NCBI GenBank assembly: GCA_030639955.1 | Contig: DAOWKH010000079.1 | Span: 1-15,066 of the forward strand | Length of the DNA: 15,066 nt | Reading direction: 5' to 3' | Source: Candidatus Omnitrophota bacterium | Lineage (GTDB): Bacteria > Omnitrophota > 4484-213 | The notes under the pieces: model-generated | The model's database searches: none | What the model was told of the DNA's origin: nothing | What the model saw: the letters and a program-made list of their open reading frames with translations, nothing else | In this document: positions 5,875 to 12,662 of the stretch, piece by piece | How the letters are laid out: every line of letters starts with the position of its first letter | How positions within the stretch are numbered: the first letter of the stretch is position 1 | Translations under genes and position numbers: made by a program

Positions 5875-8827
5875 GGTATTAGAGGGGTTAAATAAGGAAC
5901 AGAAAGAGGCAGTGCTCTTTGACAACAAACCCTTGTTGATTATCGCCGGGGCAGGCACAGGTAAGACCAGCGTAATTACCCGCAAAATTGCCTACTTGAT
6001 TTCTACCAAAAAAGCAAAACCCTCGGAGATTTTAGCCCTCACCTTCACCGATAAAGCGGCCGCCGAGATGGAGCAACGGGTTGATCTCTTGATTCCCTAT
6101 GGCTATGCTGATGTTTTAATCAGCACCTTTCATTCCTTTGGCGATGAGCTCTTGAGAGAGAACGCTTTGCAGTTGGGTCTGACCGCCGATTTTAAGGTCT
6201 TGACCAAAGCCGAGCAAATTATCTTTTTTAAAGAGCATCTTTTTGAATTCTCACTTTCTTCTTATCGCCCCTTAGGCAATCCTACCCGCTACATCGAGGC
6301 AATCGTCGGTTTATTCAGTCGGGCAAAGGACGAAGATGTGGGTGTAGAGGAGTATTTAAAGTTCGCTGAGCAGTTAGAAAAGGAAGCAAAGAGTGCTGAG
6401 GAAAAAGAACTTGCCCAGCGTCAAAAGGAGATTGCTCTTTGTTATCAAAAGTATGAAGAGTTATTATTAAAAAATAACTGCGTGGATTTTGGTAATCAGG
6501 TCTATCTGACCTTGAAACTCTTTCGGGAGCATCCGGCTGTTTTAAAGGAGTATCAACAGAAATTTAGATATATTTTGGTAGATGAATTTCAGGATACGAA
6601 TTATAGCCAGTTTCAATTAGTCAAGCTCTTAAGCGGGAAGCAAAAGAATGTTACTGCTGTTGCTGACGATGACCAGGCAATCTATCGCTTCCGCGGCGCC
6701 GCTATTGGTAATATCCTGAATTTTAAAAAGGCATATCCCGGGCTTAAAGAGATAGTTTTAACAAAGAATTACCGCTCAACCCAGAGGATTTTAGACGCCG
6801 CCTATCGTTTGATTCAATACAATAATCCCCAGAGATTGGAAACGCAGGAAGGGATCAGTAAAAAATTAATAAGCTCCACGCCGCACGCTCCACGCCGCAC
6901 GCCAGAAAGAAAAAAGCAGAAGGAGCTTTTTGAGAAAGAAGAAAAACCCGTTTTATCTCCTAACGGGGTAGAACATTTACATTTTGAGACCCTTTCTGAT
7001 GAAGCCGATAAAGTAGCCGAGATTATCAAAAAGGGCGTTCACTCCCACAAATACACCTACCAGGGCTTCGCTATCTTGGTCCGAAGTAATAACGACGCCA
7101 CTCCTTTTATTCAGGCATTGAATACGAAAGGGATTCCCTGGAATTTTAGCGGGAATCAGAAATTATATGCCCGTGAGGAGATAAAGAATATTATTGCCTT
7201 TTTAAAAATTGTCACCAATCTTTATGACAGCATTAACCTCTATTATCTGGCCAGTTCGGAGATTTATCAGTTAGATACTACCGATTTAACCCACTGCATG
7301 AACTACGCCAGTCGCAGGAGGCGGGGGCTTTATGAGGTTTTTAGTTCTCTTTATAAAATTCCGGAGTTGCAGAGTATTAGCACAGAAAGCAAGGCGACTA
7401 TCGCAAAGATAGTGAAGGATATCCAGCATTATATCAAACTTTCTCGCCAGCAAACCACCGGTAGATTAATATATCTGTTTCTTACGGAAAGCGGCTATAT
7501 TAATCGTTTAAGCAAATCAGGCAGTCCGGCTGATGAACAAAAGATTGAGAATATTGCCAAGTTTTTTGATATCGTCCGAAACAGCGAACTCCTTTTACAA
7601 GAAAACAGGGTGGTTAATTTTGTCAGGCATTTGGATGCCTTGGTAGAGGTGGGCGATGACCCAGCCACAGCCGAGATAGACCCGGATATTCCGGTGGTGA
7701 ATATTCTGACCATTCATAAAGCAAAGGGATTGGAATTCAGAGTGGTCTTTTTAGTGAGTTTAGTGATGCATAAATTCCCTCTGCCCAACCGCCGCCAGGA
7801 GTTTGACCTTCCTGAAGAATTGATAAAGGATATTCTGCCGGAGCACGATTTTCATCTCCAGGAAGAGCGACGGCTGTTTTATGTCGGGATGACCCGGGCA
7901 AAGGAAAAGCTCTTTTTGACCAGCGCACGCGATTATGGCGGAAAGAGGGCAAGAAAAGTTAGCCAGTTTGTTTTGGAGGCGCTGGATATGCCCGTAATAA
8001 AAGAGGTCTCCAAAACCTCTGCCTTGGAGAAGATTAAACGCAATCTTCCGTCACCGCCGGCCGCGGTTTTAAAAAGGCGTTTCTCTCCTGATGATATTTT
8101 AAATCTCAGTTATTTTCAGATAGACGATTATCTCACCTGCCCGTTAAAATATAAATATGTGCACATCTTGCGGGTGCCGATTTTACCTCACCACGCCGTT
8201 ATCTATGGCCGGGCAATGCATATTGCCGTTGGTTATTATTATCAGAAAAAGATGCAAAAAAGAAAGCTCACTAAAGAAGAGTTACTTCGTCATTTTGACT
8301 CTGCTTTTATAAACGAGGGATTTCTCACCCGCGAGCATGAAGAGTTAAGGCGCGAGGAGGGGAAAAAAGCCCTATCTTTATTTTTTGATAACGAGGAACA
8401 AAGCAAGAAACTGCCGGCTTATATTGAAAAGAGATTTTCCTTTTTGCTGGATAAAAATAAGATTAGTGGGCGCTGGGATAGGGTAGATGTGGATAAAGAT
8501 GGAGCGGCGATTATTGATTTTAAATCCTCAAAGGTGCTTAGTCAGGAGCAGGCCGATAAGAGGACAAAAGAGAGCTTGCAACTTTCTATCTATGCTTTGG
8601 CTTATAAAAATATATTTGGCAAAATTCCCGACCGGGTCGGACTCTATTTTTTAGAAGCAGGATTATTGGGTGCATATTCGCACAGTGAGGGTGATTTAGA
8701 GAAGACGCTTGAAAAGATTAAGCAGGCGAGTGAAGGGATTCGGGCCGGCGATTTTGCGGCAAGACCAGGTTATTTTGCCTGCCAGTTTTGCGCCTACCGG
8801 GGAATATGCCCGCAGGGGAATAAATAA
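5867..8827 (+). CDS. UvrD-type helicase fused to a RecB-like Fe-S nuclease
   Basis: This 986-aa protein has a full superfamily 1A helicase core: Q12, Walker A AGAGTGKT (27-34), Walker B DEFQDT (239-244), DDDQAIYRFRG (267-277), TIHKAKGLE (615-623) and RRLFYVGMTRAKEK (from 668). The C-terminus is a PD-(D/E)XK nuclease with D871, D884-F-K886 and QLSIY (905-909). C758 together with C972, C975 and C981 forms the four-cysteine pattern of the AddB/RecB-like iron-sulfur nuclease fold. It should unwind and cut DNA ends for recombination repair, or degrade foreign DNA. No separate AddB or RecC partner is seen here. Residues of about 330-350 are a family-atypical linker encoded partly by a 14-bp tandem duplication. 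The start has AAGGAG 13 bases upstream and overlaps rmuC. Confidence 0.92.
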   Translation: MNKVLEGLNKEQKEAVLFDNKPLLIIAGAGTGKTSVITRKIAYLISTKKAKPSEILALTFTDKAAAEMEQRVDLLIPYGYADVLISTFHSFGDELLRENALQLGLTADFKVLTKAEQIIFFKEHLFEFSLSSYRPLGNPTRYIEAIVGLFSRAKDEDVGVEEYLKFAEQLEKEAKSAEEKELAQRQKEIALCYQKYEELLLKNNCVDFGNQVYLTLKLFREHPAVLKEYQQKFRYILVDEFQDTNYSQFQLVKLLSGKQKNVTAVADDDQAIYRFRGAAIGNILNFKKAYPGLKEIVLTKNYRSTQRILDAAYRLIQYNNPQRLETQEGISKKLISSTPHAPRRTPERKKQKELFEKEEKPVLSPNGVEHLHFETLSDEADKVAEIIKKGVHSHKYTYQGFAILVRSNNDATPFIQALNTKGIPWNFSGNQKLYAREEIKNIIAFLKIVTNLYDSINLYYLASSEIYQLDTTDLTHCMNYASRRRRGLYEVFSSLYKIPELQSISTESKATIAKIVKDIQHYIKLSRQQTTGRLIYLFLTESGYINRLSKSGSPADEQKIENIAKFFDIVRNSELLLQENRVVNFVRHLDALVEVGDDPATAEIDPDIPVVNILTIHKAKGLEFRVVFLVSLVMHKFPLPNRRQEFDLPEELIKDILPEHDFHLQEERRLFYVGMTRAKEKLFLTSARDYGGKRARKVSQFVLEALDMPVIKEVSKTSALEKIKRNLPSPPAAVLKRRFSPDDILNLSYFQIDDYLTCPLKYKYVHILRVPILPHHAVIYGRAMHIAVGYYYQKKMQKRKLTKEELLRHFDSAFINEGFLTREHEELRREEGKKALSLFFDNEEQSKKLPAYIEKRFSFLLDKNKISGRWDRVDVDKDGAAIIDFKSSKVLSQEQADKRTKESLQLSIYALAYKNIFGKIPDRVGLYFLEAGLLGAYSHSEGDLEKTLEKIKQASEGIRAGDFAARPGYFACQFCAYRGICPQGNK
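6873..6902 (+). repeat. 14-bp tandem duplication inside the helicase gene
   Basis: GCTCCACGCCGCAC occurs twice in tandem (6873-6886, 6887-6900) followed by GC. Each 14-mer is itself two related 7-mers (CACGCCG and CACGCTC type). It encodes STPHAPRRTP in an arginine- and lysine-rich linker between helicase motifs. Confidence 0.75.
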
Positions 8828-8837
8828 GCAGGGTTTT

Positions 8838-11735
8838 ATGGAGAATATAAGTTCGCGTTATCAACCAAAAGAAGCTGAAGAGAAACGGTATAAACATTGG
8901 GAAAAGCAGGGTTATTTTACACCTAAAATAGACATAAAGAAGAAGCCCTATGTGATTGTCATTCCTCCACCCAATGTTACCGGCGTTTTGCATATGGGGC
9001 ACGCCCTGAATAATGTTTTACAAGATGTTCTAATCCGCTGGAAGAGAATGCAGGGTATTCCTACGCTTTGGCTGCCGGGGACAGACCACGCCGGTATTGC
9101 TACCCAGAATGTAGTAGAAAAAATGCTTTCTAAGAAAGGGATAAAAAGACAGGATTTAGGAAGAGAAAAATTTATCAAGGAAGTATGGAGATGGAAAGAG
9201 GAGCATGGTTCTACAATTATCAATCAGTTGAAGAAATTAGGCTGTTCCTGCGATTGGTCTAGAGAAAGATTTACAATGGATGAGGGACTGTCTGATGCTG
9301 TAGAGGAGGTTTTTATAAGATTGTATCAAGAGGGGCTTATCTATCGGGGGAATTATATTGTTAACTGGTGCCCGCGTTGTCAGACGGCTTTGAGCGACGA
9401 AGAAGCGCCGCATAAAGAAGTTCAGGGAAACCTCTACTATATAAAGTATCCAATCAAATCGGTTATCGGTTCTCGGTTATCGGTTCTCGGCCGAACACCG
9501 AACACCGAACACCGAACACCGAATTTTGTAGTAGTAGCCACCACCAGACCGGAGACGATGCTAGGAGATACAGCGGTAGCCGTTCATCCGAAAGATAAAA
9601 GATATAAAAACCTTATCGGCAGAAAGTTAATCCTTCCGATATTAAATAGAGAAATTCCGGTTATCAGCGATACAGTCGTTGAGTCGGATTTTGGCAGCGG
9701 AGCAGTAAAAATTACTCCTTCTCACGACCCTAACGACTTTGAAATTGCTCGGCGGCAAAGTATAGAGGGTATTTTAGTGATGAACCCCGATGGCACAATG
9801 AATGAAAATGCCGGGCAGTATAAAGGAAAAGACAGATTTGAATGCCGTAAAGCAATACTTAAGGATTTAAAAATGCAAGGGCTTTTATTGAAGACAGAGG
9901 CGCATCAGCATTCGGTAGGTCATTGCTACCGTTGTCATACGATGATAGAACCCTATCTTTCTCGCCAGTGGTTTGTAAGGATGAAGCCGTTGGCGAAGAA
10001 GGCGATTGAAGTGGTAAAGAAAGGAGAAATAAAGTTTTATCCGCAGCGCTGGACAAAGGTCTATCTGAACTGGATGGAAAATATAAGGGATTGGTGTATT
10101 TCAAGACAGATATGGTGGGGACACCGACTGCCAGTTTTTTACTGTAGAAAATGTCAGGGAGGAGGGAATTCGGTTATCGGTTATCGGTTATCGCCGAACA
10201 CCGAACACCGAACACCGAACACCGACAAGGGAATTATTGTGGCTAAGACAAAGCCGGAGAAATGTCCTATTTGTGGGTCAAGTGAGATTTATCAGGATGA
10301 GGATGTTCTGGACACCTGGTTTTCCTCCTGGCTCTGGCCATTTTCTACACTCGGATGGCCAGAAAAAAAATCAAAAATCAAAAATCAAAAATCAAAAATA
10401 AAGAGCGACTTAAACTATTTTTATCCTACTTCCACATTGGTCACGGCGCCGGAGATTATCTTCTTCTGGGTTGCCCGAATGATTATGGCCGGGATGAAAT
10501 TTATGGGCAAGATCCCCTTCAAGGATGTCTATATTCATGGCACGGTAAGGGATGATTTGGGCAAGAAGATGTCCAAATCTTTGGGTAATGCCATCGACCC
10601 GTTAGAGGTTATAAAAGAAGTTGGTACTGATGCCCTGCGTTTTAGCATTGTTTTTATTGCCGCAACCGGCCAGGATGTTTTTCTTTCTAAACAGAAATTT
10701 GCCGTAGGAAGAAATTTCGCTAATAAGCTCTGGAATGCCTCCCGCTACATACTTGCACTCCCGGAGTGCAAGTGGGGGTCTGTGACCAACGAAGACCTGG
10801 GACTCAAAGAAAGATGGATTTTGAGCCGCCTTAACCAGACAGTCAAAGAGGTAAATAGGTCTTTAGAGAATTATAGATTTCAGGAGGCAGAAAGTAAGAT
10901 TTATGAATTTTTCTGGCATCAATTCTGCGATTGGTATATTGAATTGGCAAAACCAGTTCAAAACAGTCAACAGTCAACAGTCCCCGCCGAAGGCGGGTCC
11001 GCCTTCGGCGGAAAAAATCAAAAATTAAAAAATAGAGAAAAAAATGCTTCAGTTACTACAGCAGCAATGCTTTACCACATTTTAGAAACTTCAATGCGTT
11101 TAGTGCATCCGTTTATGCCTTTTATCAGTGAAGAAATCTGGCAGAGAATAAACAATATCAAAAATCAAAAATCAAATATCAAAAACACAAATCAAATATC
11201 AAAAATCAAAAATAAAGAATTAGGAAAAAGAAGCATTATGGTGGCTGAATGGCCCAAGGCAGAGGAGAGATTGATTGATAAAAAAGCCGAAGAAGATATG
11301 GAACTGCTTATTGAGATAATTCAGGCAATCCGAAATCTATTAGCGGAGTTGAATATTAAAAATCTTGAAGAAGTTAGTTTAATTCTGATTCATTTTCCCA
11401 AGAGATTAGAGAAATATTCTAATTACCTTTCTCGATTAACCCGTATAGAAAATATCAGTTACCAGAGCAAAAAGCCGACAAAGGCAATATCAACAGTGGT
11501 TCAGAAGACCGAAATATATCTTGTCTTAAAGGACATTGACCTTTCCAAGGGGAAAAAGCGTTTGACAAAGAAAATAGAGGAATTGAATAAAGAATTAGAA
11601 CGCGTCTCTCAAAAATTAAAAAACAAGGACTTTTTGCAAAAGGCGCCGAGAGAGGTTGTTCAGAAGACAAAAGAGACAAAGGAGAAATTAAAGCAAGAAA
11701 GGGAGAAAATTTTAGTTATGCTTAGGGGGATTTAA
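8838..11735 (+). CDS. valS: valyl-tRNA synthetase with repeat-encoded insertions
   Basis: This 965-aa class I synthetase charges tRNA-Val. It has H52-M-G-H55 (HIGH), K577-M-S-K-S581 (KMSKS), the editing-domain motif TTRPETMLGDTAVAVHP and a C-terminal coiled coil, the tRNA-binding arm typical of ValS. ATG 8838 is chosen because MENISSRYQPKEAE matches family N-termini. An open frame running further back to 8709 lies inside the helicase gene. Typical ValS is about 880 aa. The excess comes from five repeat-encoded segments at about residues 208-230, 445-463, 512-522, 709-732 and 773-793. Each falls where the family appears to have a surface loop, and all core motifs are intact, so the enzyme is probably active. 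A further perfect palindrome lies at 10751-10773. The gene begins 10 bases after the helicase stop. Confidence 0.95.
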   Translation: MENISSRYQPKEAEEKRYKHWEKQGYFTPKIDIKKKPYVIVIPPPNVTGVLHMGHALNNVLQDVLIRWKRMQGIPTLWLPGTDHAGIATQNVVEKMLSKKGIKRQDLGREKFIKEVWRWKEEHGSTIINQLKKLGCSCDWSRERFTMDEGLSDAVEEVFIRLYQEGLIYRGNYIVNWCPRCQTALSDEEAPHKEVQGNLYYIKYPIKSVIGSRLSVLGRTPNTEHRTPNFVVVATTRPETMLGDTAVAVHPKDKRYKNLIGRKLILPILNREIPVISDTVVESDFGSGAVKITPSHDPNDFEIARRQSIEGILVMNPDGTMNENAGQYKGKDRFECRKAILKDLKMQGLLLKTEAHQHSVGHCYRCHTMIEPYLSRQWFVRMKPLAKKAIEVVKKGEIKFYPQRWTKVYLNWMENIRDWCISRQIWWGHRLPVFYCRKCQGGGNSVIGYRLSPNTEHRTPNTDKGIIVAKTKPEKCPICGSSEIYQDEDVLDTWFSSWLWPFSTLGWPEKKSKIKNQKSKIKSDLNYFYPTSTLVTAPEIIFFWVARMIMAGMKFMGKIPFKDVYIHGTVRDDLGKKMSKSLGNAIDPLEVIKEVGTDALRFSIVFIAATGQDVFLSKQKFAVGRNFANKLWNASRYILALPECKWGSVTNEDLGLKERWILSRLNQTVKEVNRSLENYRFQEAESKIYEFFWHQFCDWYIELAKPVQNSQQSTVPAEGGSAFGGKNQKLKNREKNASVTTAAMLYHILETSMRLVHPFMPFISEEIWQRINNIKNQKSNIKNTNQISKIKNKELGKRSIMVAEWPKAEERLIDKKAEEDMELLIEIIQAIRNLLAELNIKNLEEVSLILIHFPKRLEKYSNYLSRLTRIENISYQSKKPTKAISTVVQKTEIYLVLKDIDLSKGKKRLTKKIEELNKELERVSQKLKNKDFLQKAPREVVQKTKETKEKLKQEREKILVMLRGI
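9459..9524 (+). repeat. paired heptamer element 1 in valS
   Basis: Four copies of TCGGTTA/TCGGTTC plus TCGG (9459-9490) are followed by four copies of CCGAACA (9491-9518) plus a partial copy. The two halves are reverse complementary at about 5 of every 7 positions, so the block can fold into a long imperfect hairpin. It encodes VIGSRLSVLG then PNTEHRTPN, inserted before the VVVATTRPETM strand of the editing domain. Confidence 0.9.
10170..10227 (+). repeat. paired heptamer element 2 in valS
   Basis: Three copies of TCGGTTA (10170-10190), TCG, four copies of CCGAACA (10194-10221) and a partial copy. It is the same two-part element as at 9459-9524, in the same orientation, encoding SVIGYRLS then PNTEHRTPN. 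It interrupts the zinc-ribbon-like segment between CRKCQ and CPICG. Confidence 0.9.
10371..10400 (+). repeat. TCAAAAA heptamer array in valS
   Basis: Four exact copies of TCAAAAA (10371-10398) follow an A-run. They encode SKIKNQKSKIK between GWPEK and DLNYFYPTS, where typical ValS has only a few residues. Confidence 0.85.
10751..10773. repeat. 23-bp perfect palindrome in valS
   Basis: ACTTGCACTCC (10751-10761) and GGAGTGCAAGT (10763-10773) are perfect 11-bp arms around a single base. It lies inside the coding frame and encodes LALPECK before the LKERWILSRL helix, a place where ValS sequences vary. Confidence 0.8.
10962..11035 (+). repeat. composite element in valS: heptamers, double hairpin, heptamers
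   Basis: Three copies of AACAGTC (10962-10982) lead into the GC double hairpin: CCCGCC/GGCGGG (loop GAA, 10983-10997) and TCCGCC/GGCGGA (loop TTC, 10998-11012). The hairpin runs into AAATCAA-like words to about 11035. The 13-bp outer arms 10984-10996 and 10999-11011 are also perfect reverse complements. The block encodes NSQQSTV, PAEGGSAFGG and KNQKLKN in frame between LAKP and the TAAMLYHILET helix. Confidence 0.88.
11153..11217 (+). repeat. degenerate ATATCAA/AAATCAA heptamer array in valS
   Basis: About nine degenerate 7-bp units of the ATATCAA and AAATCAA type run through the frame and encode an Asn/Lys/Ile-rich stretch (NIKNQKSNIKN and onward). They sit between EEIWQRI and SIMVAEWP, normally a short loop in ValS. 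Confidence 0.82.
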
Positions 11736-11744
11736 AAGCATTTG

Positions 11745-11774
11745 TTTGCAGATTTGGTTGATTTCTGGTAGAAT
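11745..11774 (+). promoter_or_regulatory. possible internal promoter, leaderless start of nadC
   Basis: TAGAAT (11769-11774) is preceded by TTTGCA (11745-11750) at an 18-base spacing. The -10 box ends 5 bases before the nadC ATG, and no Shine-Dalgarno is visible. The position fits a leaderless transcript starting at or next to the ATG. The -35 is weak. Confidence 0.45.
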
Positions 11775-11779
11775 ATAGT

Positions 11780-12655
11780 ATGCAAGTGATAAAAATCATA
11801 AAAATAGCCCTGAAAGAGGATATTGGCAGAAGGGATATTACTAGCGAGCTTTTAATTCCTCCAAGATTAAAAGGAAAGGCAGTTATCATTGCCAAGGAAG
11901 AGGGGATAATTGCCGGGCTTGAAGTTGCGGACAAGGTGTTTAAGACCCTAAATTCCTCTTTACAATTCAGACCTTTTAAAAAGGATGGAGACGTTTTTAA
12001 AGAGAATGAGGTAGTTGCCGAAGTAGAAGGATTTTTAAGACCAATATTGACCGCCGAAAGGGTGGCGCTGAATTTTCTGAGCCGCTTATCGGGTATTGCT
12101 ACCCTTACTGATGAATTTGTAAAAGCGGTTGAGGGCTGTGGAATCAAAATTATGGATACCCGCAAGACCACACCCGGTTTGAGGGACTTGGAAAAATATG
12201 CGGTGCGGGTTGGGGGTGGTTTTAATCATCGCTTTGGTCTGGATGAAATGATATTGATTAAGGATAACCACATAGTCGCAAATCGCAAATCGCAAATCGC
12301 AAATCGCAAATCAACAGAAACTCCAGATTTGAAAGAGATGATTGAAAGAGTAAGAAAAAAGACAAGAGGAAAAATAGAGATAGAAGTAGAGGTGATTGAT
12401 TTAGAGGAGTTTAAGCAAGCATTAGAGGGGAAAGCGGATATAATTATGCTTGATAATATGGGTATAGAAAATATAAGAAAGGCAGTAGAGATGAGGAATA
12501 AAGTGACGGAGAACTGTTCTCCGTCACTGGAGGTTTCCGGAGGAGTAAGTTTAGAGAATGCAAAGGAGATTGCCCGGACAGGGGTGGAGCGAATTTCTGT
12601 CGGGGCGCTTACCAGCAGAAGTGCTTGTGTAGACTTTAGTTTGGAAATAGTATGA
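11780..12655 (+). CDS. nadC: nicotinate-nucleotide pyrophosphorylase (quinolinate phosphoribosyltransferase)
   Basis: This 291-aa enzyme converts quinolinate and PRPP to nicotinate mononucleotide in de novo NAD synthesis. Family signatures are EDIGRRDITS near the N-terminus, M-DTRKTTPG (D126-G133), the KYAVRVGGGFNHR segment, ILIKDNH, EVEVI, IIMLDNM and the C-terminal VSGGVSLEN and ISVGALT. The enzyme looks complete. Two oddities sit in loops. Five copies of a 7-mer encode ANRKSQIANRKS after ILIKDNH, at about residues 166-178. A 27-bp palindrome adds a few residues (VTENCSPS) before LEVSGG, at about 241-249. The gene lies 44 bases after valS, possibly with its own promoter, and heads a cofactor group with birA and panD. 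Confidence 0.95.
   Translation: MQVIKIIKIALKEDIGRRDITSELLIPPRLKGKAVIIAKEEGIIAGLEVADKVFKTLNSSLQFRPFKKDGDVFKENEVVAEVEGFLRPILTAERVALNFLSRLSGIATLTDEFVKAVEGCGIKIMDTRKTTPGLRDLEKYAVRVGGGFNHRFGLDEMILIKDNHIVANRKSQIANRKSTETPDLKEMIERVRKKTRGKIEIEVEVIDLEEFKQALEGKADIIMLDNMGIENIRKAVEMRNKVTENCSPSLEVSGGVSLENAKEIARTGVERISVGALTSRSACVDFSLEIV
12276..12312 (+). repeat. TCGCAAA heptamer array in nadC
   Basis: Five exact copies of TCGCAAA (12276-12310) plus TC. Because 7 is not a multiple of 3, each copy shifts the phase, and the array reads as a 7-residue cycle (SQIANRK). It lies just after the ILIKDNH motif. Confidence 0.92.
12502..12528. repeat. 27-bp perfect palindrome in nadC
   Basis: AGTGACGGAGAAC (12502-12514) and GTTCTCCGTCACT (12516-12528) are perfect 13-bp arms around one base. 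It lies inside the coding frame ahead of the LEVSGGVSLEN strand, and the arms encode VTENCSPS. Confidence 0.85.
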
Positions 12656-12662
12656 TTCTTGA

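Noticed and set aside
8709..8837. N-terminal extension of valS from a TTG
   Set aside because: The extension lies inside the helicase gene in another frame and has no family similarity. The family N-terminus begins at ATG 8838.
10355..10555. 66-aa plus-strand ORF in valS
   Set aside because: It is a shifted-frame reading of conserved valS sequence made open by the heptamer array.
9459..11217. CRISPR array or intein in valS
   Set aside because: The repeats are 7 bp without spacers, and the inserts are about 10-30 residues with no splicing or endonuclease motifs.
11722..12171. 149-aa minus-strand ORF opposite nadC
   Set aside because: It is antisense to a clear nadC, has low-complexity Ser/Thr/Ile content and has no family features.
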